From assembly GCF_900094585.1 (NCBI RefSeq), contig NZ_FMAG01000005.1, forward strand, positions 1-64,000: a stretch of 64,000 nucleotides of DNA, in the 5' to 3' direction. The notes under the pieces are model-generated. The model was not told where the DNA came from, did not search any database, and saw only the letters and a list, made by a program, of their open reading frames with translations. Shown here in pieces: positions 8,820 to 16,342 of this stretch (positions are counted from its first letter, which is position 1; every line of letters starts with the position of its first letter). Position numbers and translations under genes: made by a program. This DNA comes from Martinezella multihospitum (GTDB lineage: Bacteria > Pseudomonadota > Alphaproteobacteria > Rhizobiales > Rhizobiaceae).

Positions 8820-9407
8820 ATGATGAAGCAGCCGGCTTTCACATCGGCCTATCAGATCTCGGCGGCCCGGGCGGCGAGCGAGCTCAAGACGAAGACACTG
8901 TTGCGCGCTTTTGTGAGCCGGCTTCGCATCGTCTTCTCCGGGAGCGGCGAGCTGGCCGCCTCATTCGTCGGCGGAGCCGAGCCGCATGTCCTTATCTGCG
9001 ATCAGGCGGCCGAAGCGATCGGCCGCGTTAGCATAGATGCCGAGACCGGGCTCTATGTCCTGTGCGAGCTCGGCGGTCATACCGATGACGTCGTCATCGT
9101 GACCGCGAGCGAAAATCGATTGATCGAGGAGATCACTCTCCATCTTGGCGATGGCCGTTTGCTGCAGGGAGCGGTCGATACCGCCGTCGGTAGTCTTGTC
9201 GGCCAGACGATGGAGGATGTCGAGCGCAAGCTTATTCTTCAGACGCTGCAGCATTGCGGCGGAGATCCCACTCATACGGCGTTCATGCTCGGCATGCCGC
9301 TCGTCACTCTTTGCAACAAGCTGGCGGTCTACTTCTCGGACTCCGCCGGCGAACTGCCGCAGACCGCTGCGGATATGGGATACGGAGCGAAAAGCTACCG
9401 GCTATGA
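8820..9407 (+). CDS. Fis-type HTH domain protein, possible transcriptional regulator
   Basis: A 195-residue protein whose last third carries a Fis/NtrC-type helix-turn-helix: VERKLILQTLQHCGGDPTHT, then AFMLGMPLVTLCNKL. This matches the pattern 'ER.LI..TL...GG....A..LG....TL..KL' seen at the C-terminus of bacterial enhancer-binding proteins. The N-terminal 120 residues show no AAA+ ATPase motif, so it is not a sigma-54 activator; a small sensory or dimer domain is possible. The ATG at 8820 was chosen since the frame becomes family-like there; an upstream ATG at 8760 cannot be ruled out. It follows the EAL gene by 112 bases on the same strand. Function unknown. Confidence 0.65.
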   Translation: MMKQPAFTSAYQISAARAASELKTKTLLRAFVSRLRIVFSGSGELAASFVGGAEPHVLICDQAAEAIGRVSIDAETGLYVLCELGGHTDDVVIVTASENRLIEEITLHLGDGRLLQGAVDTAVGSLVGQTMEDVERKLILQTLQHCGGDPTHTAFMLGMPLVTLCNKLAVYFSDSAGELPQTAADMGYGAKSYRL

Positions 9408-9577
9408 TTGCGCCCGCATTGCATGCGGACGCATTGTGCCCCGGTTACCAAACCGGGATCGCGCTCCTGGAACAGGGCGCAAATCGAAACGGCGCGCTGC
9501 CCGGCTGCGGGTATCGCGCATGATGCAATTCGAGCGGGGCGGCGCGCGAGGAACCAAATGAGATCCGGGAAAAGATC

Positions 9578-10027
9578 ATGGATTCTTTCAGCGAGAGAAA
9601 AGACCCTGTACCCCAGAAGACACCTGCTTTGTTCGATGGCTGCGTGAAGATCGTTTCGGCCTATGTCAGCCACAATGCCATCCCTGTTCACAGTCTCCCC
9701 AGGCTTATCAAGGATATTCACGAGGCGCTGCAGACATTGGATGGGTCGGCTTCGATCGTCGATCGAAGCAATCTGGTGCCGGCGGTGGATTTGAAGAAAT
9801 CGGTGACAAGCGACTACATCGTCTGCCTCGAAGACGGCAAACGCTTCAAGACGTTGAAGCGCCATTTGCGCGTGCATTATGGCATGACGCCTGAGGAGTA
9901 CAGACAGAAATGGGGACTTGCTCCCAACTATCCGATGGTGGCGCAGAATTACGCCAACCGTCGTTCGGAGCTTGCCAAGATTTCCGGCCTCGGTGCGAAT
10001 GGCAGCAAGAGGGAACGCGTCGGCTGA
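9578..10027 (+). CDS. MucR/Ros family zinc-finger transcriptional regulator
   Basis: A 149-residue member of the Ros/MucR family, prokaryotic regulators with a single Cys-Asp-His-His type zinc finger. The finger reads YIVCLEDGKRFKTLKRHL then RVHYGMTPEEYRQKWGL, giving C-x2-D-x9-H-x3-H. The N-terminal part has the usual helix (IVSAYVSHNAIPVHSLPRLI). In rhizobia these proteins repress or activate exopolysaccharide, motility and cell-cycle genes. The N-terminal tail is slightly unusual in its MDSFSERKDPVPQKTP start, and there are normally several paralogs per genome. The gene follows the EAL and Fis-HTH genes on the same strand, with a hairpin about 150 bases downstream. Confidence 0.92.
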   Translation: MDSFSERKDPVPQKTPALFDGCVKIVSAYVSHNAIPVHSLPRLIKDIHEALQTLDGSASIVDRSNLVPAVDLKKSVTSDYIVCLEDGKRFKTLKRHLRVHYGMTPEEYRQKWGLAPNYPMVAQNYANRRSELAKISGLGANGSKRERVG

Positions 10028-10176
10028 AGCAATTCGGAAACAGGCGCCTCATGCGTTCCCGACGGGTATGACTTCGACGCTTCGTGGGAATGCGGGCGGA
10101 TATTCGCGAGCGCTTTATATGCGTTTTGCGCCGCTTGCCGCCGTGCCGTGTCTGCTGGCGGATTGCCGCAAATGAG

Positions 10177-10200
10177 ATGGCGCCCTGCAAGGGGCGCCAT
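10177..10200. terminator. Hairpin between convergent genes (possible terminator)
   Basis: ATGGCGCCC (10177-10185), loop TGCAAG, GGGCGCCAT (10192-10200): a perfect 9-bp stem located between the end of the MucR-like gene and the end of the convergent pit gene. No long T-run follows on either strand, so termination may be weak. Confidence 0.5.
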
Positions 10201-10239
10201 TGCCTTATCGGGAATGTCCGGCATCTTTATCGGCGACGA

Positions 10240-11847
10240 CTAGAAGACCTGGCGCAGCACGATGAACAGCACGAAGGCAAGGGCGATCGAGGCCGGCAGC
10301 GTCAGGATCCAGGCCATCAGCATGTTGCGCACGGTCGACCATTGCAGGCCGGAACCGTTGGCGGCCATGGTACCGGCGACGCCGGAGGACAGGACGTGCG
10401 TGGTCGAAACCGGCAGGCCGAGATGGTCGGCGGCACCGATCGTCAGCATGGCGACGACTTCGGCGGCAGCACCCTGGCCATAGGTCAGGTGCGTCTTGCC
10501 GATCTTTTCGCCGACAGTGACAACGATGCGCTTCCAGCCGACCATGGTGCCGAGGCCGAGTGCCAAGGCGACGGCAACCTTCACCCAGAGCGGGATGAAC
10601 TTGGTCGCGTGATCGACGGCGGCGTGATAGTTCGTGACAGCCTTCAGGTCGTCGGCGTTCATCGGCAGCAGCTTCTGCTTGTCGATCAGCTTCAGCGATT
10701 CACCGATCAGGTAGATGTCGTTACGAACGTTGCTGACGAGCCCGTTCGGCAGCTTTTCGACGCTCGGATAAGCGGCGATCTCGGCGCTGGTCGAGTGGAT
10801 GTAGGCTTGCAGCGCCGGCGTGGTCGCATCCGACCAGGTCTTGGTCTTGACGGCATCGCTGACGGCAGCCTTCGGATCGGCCGGAGCGGCAACGCCGGGC
10901 TTCACGTACTTGCCAAGCACGGTCTCGACCTGCGTTGAGGCAGCCTTGTACGCTTCGAGATAGTTGACATCGGGCGTGCGGTTCAGCGCAAAGGCGGTCG
11001 GCACGAGGCCGATGAGGATAAGCATGATGAGGCCCATGCCCTTCTGGCCGTCGTTCGAGCCGTGGGCGAAGCTGACGCCGGTGCAGGTGAAGATCAGCAG
11101 GCCGCGGATCCAGGCCGGCGGCGGCGCATTGCCCTTCGGCGCTTCATAGAGTTCCTTGTTGCGGATCAGCACCTTGGCGACCAGCAGCAATATTGCAGCC
11201 ATTGCAAAGCCGATGATCGGCGACAGGAGCAGCGACATGCCGACGCTGCTTGCCTGCGACCAGTCGACACCGCTGGTGGCGGAGCCGGCGGGTGCCAGGA
11301 ACTGGTTGGCGAGACCGACGCCGATGATGGAGCCGACGAGCGTGTGCGAGCTCGATGCCGGCAGGCCCAGATACCAGGTGCCGAGGTTCCAGATGATGGC
11401 GGCCGTCAACAGGGCGAAGACCATCGCGAGACCGGAGCCGGAGCCGACCTGCAGGATCAGTTCGACTGGCAGCAGCGCCAGAATGCCGAAGGCGACGGCG
11501 CCTGAAGAGGTGAGAACGCCGAGGAAGTTGAAGAAGCCCGACCAGATGACGGCGAATTCCGCTGGCAGCGACCGCGTATAGATGACGGTTGCCACGGCAT
11601 TGGCCGTGTCATGGAAGCCGTTGACGAATTCGAAGCCGAGCGCGATCAGCAGCGCCAGGCCGAGCAGGATCCACGGAACAGCGGCGGCTTCGGCGAGGTC
11701 GCTGCCAAGGGCATAGCCGACATAGGCAAGGCCGGCCAGCACGATGACACCGAAGATCGGCAGAAACCATTTTGCCGAACTGCCGGCGCCGTGAATTGGA
11801 TGGTTGGCATTGCCACCCTCCGAAGTGTTTGAAGCGAGGTCGACCAT
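10240..11847 (-). CDS. pit: Inorganic phosphate transporter, Pit/PHO4 family
   Basis: A 535-residue inner-membrane phosphate permease. The two PHO4 signature repeats are visible: FEFVNGFHDTANAVAT near residue 75 and GVSFAHGSNDGQKGMG near residue 270, with about ten to twelve membrane helices. Between them lies a hydrophilic segment (about residues 300-410, rich in Ala, Lys and Asp) that is longer than in E. coli PitA and typical of the longer alphaproteobacterial form. RBS AAAGGAG lies just before the ATG. It is a low-affinity, proton-linked metal-phosphate symporter, complementary to the high-affinity Pst system. It sits alone, without the usual DUF47 (PhoU-like) partner gene next to it. Confidence 0.93.
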   Translation of the reverse strand: MVDLASNTSEGGNANHPIHGAGSSAKWFLPIFGVIVLAGLAYVGYALGSDLAEAAAVPWILLGLALLIALGFEFVNGFHDTANAVATVIYTRSLPAEFAVIWSGFFNFLGVLTSSGAVAFGILALLPVELILQVGSGSGLAMVFALLTAAIIWNLGTWYLGLPASSSHTLVGSIIGVGLANQFLAPAGSATSGVDWSQASSVGMSLLLSPIIGFAMAAILLLVAKVLIRNKELYEAPKGNAPPPAWIRGLLIFTCTGVSFAHGSNDGQKGMGLIMLILIGLVPTAFALNRTPDVNYLEAYKAASTQVETVLGKYVKPGVAAPADPKAAVSDAVKTKTWSDATTPALQAYIHSTSAEIAAYPSVEKLPNGLVSNVRNDIYLIGESLKLIDKQKLLPMNADDLKAVTNYHAAVDHATKFIPLWVKVAVALALGLGTMVGWKRIVVTVGEKIGKTHLTYGQGAAAEVVAMLTIGAADHLGLPVSTTHVLSSGVAGTMAANGSGLQWSTVRNMLMAWILTLPASIALAFVLFIVLRQVF

Positions 11848-12088
11848 CCCAAACTCCTTTATGGCAATTGATATCGTCGGTGTAAGCCTCCTTCATGAAA
11901 CTCTCGTGACGCGCGAGTAGGTTGCGGCTGGCTGCAAATGCCGGCAACAGTATGCTTTTTTCGGCTGCGGACATACGTTTGGCCCGATCTTGATTTCGCC
12001 GTCAAATGGCCTTTTTCGGTTCAGCCGGCGTTCATACCTCGGGGGGTTAAATCCCGCATGTAAGGGACTTGGATAGAGGGCCATCAAA

Positions 12089-12397
12089 ATGAGATCGTCC
12101 GTGATTGCCATCGCTGCCTTGTTCGGCAGCCTGGTTGTATCTTCGGCAGAGGCAATGCCTATCCCAGCCGTTGGGACAGCGGCCTCAGTGCCGATCGTGA
12201 AAGTTGACTATGCCTGCGGTCGTGGCTGGCACCTGACGCGCTGGGGCGAATGCCGCCCGAATCGCTGGGGCCCGCCGCCTCGGCGCTGGGGTTACTACAG
12301 GCCGCCACCGCCGCCACCATGGGGCTGGCACGGCCATCGCCATCATCGCGACGGTTGGCGCGATGACCGTTGGCGTGATCGCCCGCGTTACTGGTAA
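12089..12397 (+). CDS. Small secreted GCG/CRPN-type protein
   Basis: A 102-residue protein with a signal peptide (MRSSVIAIAALFGSLVVSSAEA) and a mature part containing ACGRGWHLTRWGECRPN, the two-cysteine 'GCG...CRPN' prefix found ahead of low-complexity repeats in many alphaproteobacterial small exported proteins. The tail is a run rich in Pro, Trp, His, Arg and Asp (PPPPPPWGWHGHRHH, then DGWRDDRWRDRPRYW). AGAGGG precedes the ATG. It is probably periplasmic or surface exposed; the His/Asp-rich tail could bind metal, but no function is established. A strong terminator follows immediately. Confidence 0.8.
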   Translation: MRSSVIAIAALFGSLVVSSAEAMPIPAVGTAASVPIVKVDYACGRGWHLTRWGECRPNRWGPPPRRWGYYRPPPPPPWGWHGHRHHRDGWRDDRWRDRPRYW

Positions 12398-12401
12398 GAT
12401 C

Positions 12402-12432
12402 AAAACACCGCCGCGCTTTGCGGCGGTGTTTT
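12402..12432. terminator. Bidirectional rho-independent terminator
   Basis: AAAACACCGCCGC (12402-12414), loop GCTTT, GCGGCGGTGTTTT (12420-12432): a perfect 13-bp stem with A/T-tracts at both ends. It lies 4 bases after the GCG/CRPN gene and 2 bases from the stop of the convergent cobalt-operon gene, so it serves both transcripts. Confidence 0.9.
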
Positions 12433-12434
12433 GT

Positions 12435-13064
12435 TTAAGAGTGGGTTTGAGGTCGCAACGCGTGCGCTGCGAGCCATAGCCCCGCAAGAACGAGCAGGCT
12501 GGCCGATAAAATCGCGGCAAGGCTTTTCGCATGAAGCGCGATATCGGCAAGTTTCGGCCGGATGAGATCGGCCGTATTGAAGCTCTCGCCGCTGAATTTG
12601 CACAGGACGAGCGAGAGGTTGTTGCGCACGAGTGTCGCGTCGATATCGGAGACGAGATCGTCGACCGATGCTTTCTCCACTCTCATGACACGCATCTGCA
12701 GCAGCACCGCCTCCGCTGCGGCGAGGTAGGCATGGGAGCATTCGTTGAACGGACTCTCCTCGTCGCTGATGCTGCCCGGCATCAGGCCCCATAGGCAATA
12801 GGCGCGCTGGATCTGCGCGAAGTTCAAGAGGCGGCGGAAGGTTTCGTCGGTATCCGATGTGCTCTCGGCAAGCGAGACGATCCGCCCGTAATAGGGAGCG
12901 ATCACAGCCATTTCGCCATGGGTGAGGCCAGGGATCGGGATGCCGGCCTGGCTGCCGGAGGAACCACCGCCATGCGCGGCAACCGAAGCCGGCCAACAAC
13001 CCGACAGTATCAGCCAGAAGATTGCAAACAGGACGCCGCCTGGATAGAGGCATCCCCCGCGCAT
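12435..13064 (-). CDS. Unknown exported membrane protein, third gene of the cobalt operon
   Basis: A 209-residue protein of unknown function. It begins with a hydrophobic leader (VLFAIFWLILSGCWPASVAAH), followed by a Gly/Ser-rich stretch HGGGSSGSQAG, a periplasmic-type domain with three cysteines (AYCLWG, NECSHAY, LVLCKF), and a C-terminal membrane helix (LAAILSASLLVLAGLWLAAHAL). The LSGC sequence could be read as a lipobox. The ATG starts 34 bases after the cbtA stop and the gene ends at the shared terminator, so it is the last gene of cbtB-cbtA-orf. A role in cobalt capture or transporter assembly follows from position only. Confidence 0.75.
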   Translation of the reverse strand: MRGGCLYPGGVLFAIFWLILSGCWPASVAAHGGGSSGSQAGIPIPGLTHGEMAVIAPYYGRIVSLAESTSDTDETFRRLLNFAQIQRAYCLWGLMPGSISDEESPFNECSHAYLAAAEAVLLQMRVMRVEKASVDDLVSDIDATLVRNNLSLVLCKFSGESFNTADLIRPKLADIALHAKSLAAILSASLLVLAGLWLAAHALRPQTHS

Positions 13065-13098
13065 GTTGCCATGCGCGGGATGCGATCTATTTACCACA

Positions 13099-13839
13099 CT
13101 AAGCCCGGCGAAGGGCTGCATTGCCATAGCGTGTCTGCGGCAGCTGGCGTTCCGCCCAGGCCCCGAAGGCAAGCCCAAGCGTCGTCCACAGGATGGCGTG
13201 CATGCCGAGCGATGTGATGCGGAAGCGCCAGAGCACGACGGCGGAGAATTGCTCGGGCACTTCGTTGATGGGAGGAAGCAGATATTGGATCAGCGCGATG
13301 AAGGCGATGTAGCCGATGCCGGCAATGATCGCACCGTTCCAGGAGCCATATCGCGCCGCCAGCCTGCGACCGAAGCCCACGGCGACGATCATGCCGACGA
13401 CGGAGGCAACGATCATGATGAAGAACAGTTCCGTTCTTGCGCCGATCGTATCGGGATTGCCGACGGCCGGCGGGTTTGCCGGATACTTGATGTCGGGCAC
13501 GAGCGAAATCGTCACGAAAGCGGCGATGGCGAGCAGCGCTGCCGTGCCGCGCGCGCCGAGAGGGCTGACGCGACCGTAGACAAAGGAAAAGACCAGCGCG
13601 AACAACCCGCCTATTGCGGTCGAGAAGATCACGCTGCCGGTGAGGAGACCGATGCCCGCCTGTGTGGCGCGGCTGACGATTTCCGGCTCCGGCGCTTCGC
13701 CGGCCGCCTGTGCGGCCTTTTCTTCAAAGCCGATGGCCCAGTCGACCAGCGGTTCGCCGAAGATGTGGGCGAAGGCAAAAACGAGAATACCGGCAACGGC
13801 CCCGACGATCATGCCGCGGAGCAAAAGACGTCCAACCAT
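13099..13839 (-). CDS. cbtA: Cobalt transporter subunit CbtA
   Basis: A 246-residue inner-membrane protein of the CbtA family, with five hydrophobic segments; conserved features include the first helix LLLRGMIVGAVAGILVFAFAHIFGEP, the acidic cytoplasmic or periplasmic stretch FEEKAAQAAGEAPEPEIVSR, and late segment TSLGMHAILWTTLGLAFG. CbtA and CbtB form a predicted cobalt uptake system in alphaproteobacteria, usually under B12 control. It starts 12 bases after the cbtB stop. The operon is preceded by a cobalamin riboswitch, which supports the cobalt assignment. Confidence 0.92.
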   Translation of the reverse strand: MVGRLLLRGMIVGAVAGILVFAFAHIFGEPLVDWAIGFEEKAAQAAGEAPEPEIVSRATQAGIGLLTGSVIFSTAIGGLFALVFSFVYGRVSPLGARGTAALLAIAAFVTISLVPDIKYPANPPAVGNPDTIGARTELFFIMIVASVVGMIVAVGFGRRLAARYGSWNGAIIAGIGYIAFIALIQYLLPPINEVPEQFSAVVLWRFRITSLGMHAILWTTLGLAFGAWAERQLPQTRYGNAALRRA

Positions 13840-13851
13840 GTGCTTGACCCC

Positions 13852-14061
13852 TTAGTGGCAGGGGAAGCCGAGAAGGTGACGGGCATCATGCACGAATTCA
13901 TGCACATACATACCCGAGATGAGCGAGGTCGCGCCTTCCTCTGCGCCGACGAAATAGATCGCGAGCAGCATCAGCAGGCCGGCAAAAATGGCCCAGGGCA
14001 GAATTTGGCCGAGTGGAATCGGCTGCGGAATGGCGGTTGGGGCGAAAGTGGTGTCGGACAT
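13852..14061 (-). CDS. cbtB: Cobalt transporter subunit CbtB
   Basis: A 69-residue single-helix protein. The chosen ATG has GGAGATACA directly upstream. One membrane segment (ILPWAIFAGLLMLLAIYFVG) is followed by a histidine-rich C-terminus, YVHEFVHDARHLLGFPCH, whose spaced His residues are the family hallmark and probably bind Co2+. It is the first gene of the operon and the one whose translation start lies 46 bases downstream of the B12 aptamer. Confidence 0.92.
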   Translation of the reverse strand: MSDTTFAPTAIPQPIPLGQILPWAIFAGLLMLLAIYFVGAEEGATSLISGMYVHEFVHDARHLLGFPCH

Positions 14062-14107
14062 TGTATCTCCCTCTTGAAGAAAAGCGCGTTCCATTTGCGG
14101 AAGGGTT

Positions 14108-14203
14108 CTTGCGGGAAGGGTCTGGCTCTCGAAGGCGAAGCTTCCGTCATCGATTACAGTGGCGCGACCGCGCCGGAATTCCACCGGCTTCCGCACCCGC
14201 AAG
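14108..14203 (-). promoter_or_regulatory. Cobalamin (B12) riboswitch, compact type
   Basis: On the minus strand the leader of cbtB contains GCCGGTGGAATTCCGGCGC, then GGTCGCGCCACTGTAATCG, the conserved cobalamin-aptamer core, and then AGCCAGACCC, the B12 box. The flanks CTTGCGGG and CCCGCAAG pair perfectly as P1, enclosing only about 96 bases, shorter than the classical btuB aptamer and nearer to the compact class. No terminator hairpin lies between the aptamer and cbtB, and the ribosome binding site is about 40 bases away, so control of translation initiation is likely. B12 would switch off cobalt uptake. Confidence 0.88.
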
Positions 14204-14304
14204 TGCAAGTTTATATCTATTTGTAAAGATGGTTGTCAATCAAGCGCCACTGCGATGCGAAATCGCGACAAGAGCGCGGCAGGGGATGGAGTTGGGACAG
14301 TCTT

Positions 14305-14871
14305 ATGAAAACGCGTTTGAGCTGGATTTGCCATGGGGCGACGCAAGCCAATCGGAATGGCTGCTTTCCGGATGACGAACCCTTGGAGGCGAAGGCGGCT
14401 CAGCAGGCTCAATCCTTATCCTTCGGGCTGGGGGCTATCGATCGGGTCTGGGCTAGCCCGGCTCTGCGCGCGCGCCAGACCGCCACGGTTCTTGGTCTCG
14501 ACGCCATCCCGGATGTCGCCTTGCGCGAATGCGATTATGGCGACTGGCGGGGGCAATCCCTTGCAGAATTGCATGAAAAGGACGCGGATTCTCTGGCGCT
14601 CTGGATGACGGATACGTCGGTCGCGCCGCATGGCGGGGAAGCCCTGTCGTCGGTCATGAAACGCGTCGGCGAATGGATGGGAAACCATATCGAGGATGCC
14701 GGCCATATCGTCGTCATCACCCATGCAAGCGTCATTCGCGCTGCCGTTCTGCAGGCCCTGCAGGCGCCGCCTGCGGCATTCTGGGCTGTTGATGTCGAGC
14801 CGTTCGGGATCGTCGAAATGACGAGCGACGGCCGGCGCTGGCAGCTTCGCTTCCCGAAGATGACGATCTAA
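14305..14871 (+). CDS. Histidine phosphatase family protein (CobC/GpmB-like) with CHG motif
   Basis: A 188-residue branch-1 histidine phosphatase. The catalytic motif, normally RHG, reads ICHGATQANRNGCF, so the Arg before the nucleophilic His is Cys. The rest is typical: ASPALRARQTATVLG, the acid motif LRECDYGDWRG, HGGEALSSVMKRV, and the second His in VVITHASVIRAAV. GGGACAG precedes the ATG. It is divergent from the B12-controlled cobalt operon, which suggests a role like alpha-ribazole phosphatase (CobC) in the cobalamin lower-ligand pathway, but this is inference. With the phosphate-binding Arg missing, activity or substrate may be altered. Confidence 0.78.
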   Translation: MKTRLSWICHGATQANRNGCFPDDEPLEAKAAQQAQSLSFGLGAIDRVWASPALRARQTATVLGLDAIPDVALRECDYGDWRGQSLAELHEKDADSLALWMTDTSVAPHGGEALSSVMKRVGEWMGNHIEDAGHIVVITHASVIRAAVLQALQAPPAAFWAVDVEPFGIVEMTSDGRRWQLRFPKMTI

Positions 14872-15050
14872 GGTCTGTGGGGATTCACAACATTGGCTTG
14901 ATGTGATTCAAGCTTTTGATGGGCCGTTTTATTCTGACTTGACCCCAATGGACGAAGATGGCGCCGTATTGTCTGGCCAAGCCAGCCGATCCCGGACGTC
15001 GCGGCTGTGACAACTTGTGTTCGGCGGGCGCTTACGGTCCGCTGGTTTTG

Positions 15051-15158
15051 TTATTTATTCTTCTTCCCTTGATGGTGATGCCACTTGATGGCGAAGAACA
15101 TGCCCGTGCCTAACACGAGAACCTTGAACGCGATGAAGACTATAGGGAACCAATCCAT
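15051..15158 (-). CDS. Small single-helix membrane protein, 35 residues
   Basis: A short reading frame: MDWFPIVFIAFKVLVLGTGM, then FFAIKWHHHQGKKNK and a stop. It has one clean membrane helix ended by a charged, His/Lys-rich tail, the usual plan of bacterial small membrane proteins. All codons are compatible with the genome's usage and there is no overlapping gene. The ribosome binding site is weak (GGA about 13 bases upstream), so translation is not certain. It lies alone between the histidine phosphatase (+) and the SURF1 gene (-); it could be an accessory peptide of a membrane complex such as the nearby quinol oxidase, but that is only proximity. Confidence 0.55.
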   Translation of the reverse strand: MDWFPIVFIAFKVLVLGTGMFFAIKWHHHQGKKNK

Positions 15159-15388
15159 TATTCTGAATATTTCCAGGCTATTATTTGACACTATCTATCG
15201 TGAGGAGCGCTACCTCAAAACTGCTGCTTCAGCCGCTTCACTTTTTGTTTAAACCATCGTCGAATCCAACCTCGATCATAACATTCCCATCCCCACGGCA
15301 TAAGCGGTGCTATCACCCATCTCGCCAGAGCAGTTTCCACAAAAGTGCGGTTTCGCGCTGGAAATTGCGTGAAAGCAAAGGGTGGCGA

Positions 15389-16153
15389 TCAGCGGCCCGC
15401 TTTGGCCCGCCGCCGTTCGGAGTAGACGAGATATCCGGCCATGCCGAATGTCATCGCGGCCAGTCCGTACCAGGTGATGGCATAGACGAGATGGCTGTTG
15501 TGGAAGGTGATCTGCGTCAGACCTCCCACGGGCAGTCCGCCCGGATTTTTCGCATCGTCGGCATCGATGAAGTAGGGCGCCACCTTCTGCAACCCGCGGG
15601 CTTCCGCGATCGCCGTCACGTCGCGTGAATACCAGCGCTCGTCCGCCGGCACGTTCGAACGCAGCAGCGTGCCTTTAGGTTCATTGATCCTGAGCAGGCC
15701 GGTAACGGTCGTCTCGCCAGCAATCTCGCCTTCGGCACGCGTCGACGGATTGCGTTTTTCGGTCGGCACGAAGCCGCGATTGACGATGATGATCGTGCCG
15801 TCTGCAAGCTTCAGCGGCGTCAGCACCCAGTAGCCTGCGCCAAGCGCAGTCGAGGCATAGACCTGCGCTTGGCTGTCATTGAGGAAAGTCCCGCTCGCCT
15901 GCACATGCTTGTATTCCGAGTTTTCTGCCGTGACATCGGCCCACTGCGTGGCACCGGGAGCCGGAACCGCCGGTGCGTGGACGCGGGCATCGACCCTGGC
16001 GATCAGATCCAACTTCCAGTGCAGCCGCTTCACCTGCCAGGTGCCGAGCCCGATGAGGAAGACTGTGAGAAGCAGAAGCAGCGATACCCAGATGGCAAGG
16101 GTAAGCGTCGAGCGCGGCTGGCTCTGCGATGTGGTCGAGGAAATGTCGGTCAT
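15389..16153 (-). CDS. SURF1 family protein (oxidase assembly factor)
   Basis: A 254-residue membrane protein of the SURF1/Shy1 family. Helix 1 (LAIWVSLLLLLTVFLIGLGTWQVKRLHWK) contains the GTWQ..RL..K signature; a periplasmic domain follows with VNRGFVP and TVTGLLR; helix 2 near the C-terminus includes the NSHLVYAITWYGLAAM segment. SURF1 proteins help insert heme into heme-copper oxidases. The gene follows cyoABCD on the same strand after a hairpin-containing gap of about 190 bases, the standard alphaproteobacterial arrangement, so it probably assembles this quinol oxidase. Confidence 0.93.
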   Translation of the reverse strand: MTDISSTTSQSQPRSTLTLAIWVSLLLLLTVFLIGLGTWQVKRLHWKLDLIARVDARVHAPAVPAPGATQWADVTAENSEYKHVQASGTFLNDSQAQVYASTALGAGYWVLTPLKLADGTIIIVNRGFVPTEKRNPSTRAEGEIAGETTVTGLLRINEPKGTLLRSNVPADERWYSRDVTAIAEARGLQKVAPYFIDADDAKNPGGLPVGGLTQITFHNSHLVYAITWYGLAAMTFGMAGYLVYSERRRAKAGR

Positions 16154-16308
16154 GGCGCTGGTCTCCGGGGAGGCGCTGCCGCATGATTTCGGGAGGTTCG
16201 ATTCTCTTCGCTGAAGATCACGCGTCGTCGGGAATATTCGGCTGCGGCTACCGGCATTTTCGAGAATGCACCGCGCAGCATCCGGCGGAATTTTCGCGCC
16301 GGGAAGAG

Positions 16309-16334
16309 GGCGGGCCTTCGCCTGAAGGCCCGCC
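16309..16334. terminator. Hairpin between cyoD and the SURF1 gene
   Basis: GGCGGGCCTTC (16309-16319), loop GCCT, GAAGGCCCGCC (16324-16334): a perfect 11-bp GC-rich stem 9 bases beyond the cyoD stop. No T-tract follows on the minus strand, so it is better seen as an attenuator or 3'-end stabiliser that lowers SURF1 expression relative to the oxidase subunits than as a full terminator. Confidence 0.55.
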
Positions 16335-16342
16335 GCTCGATC

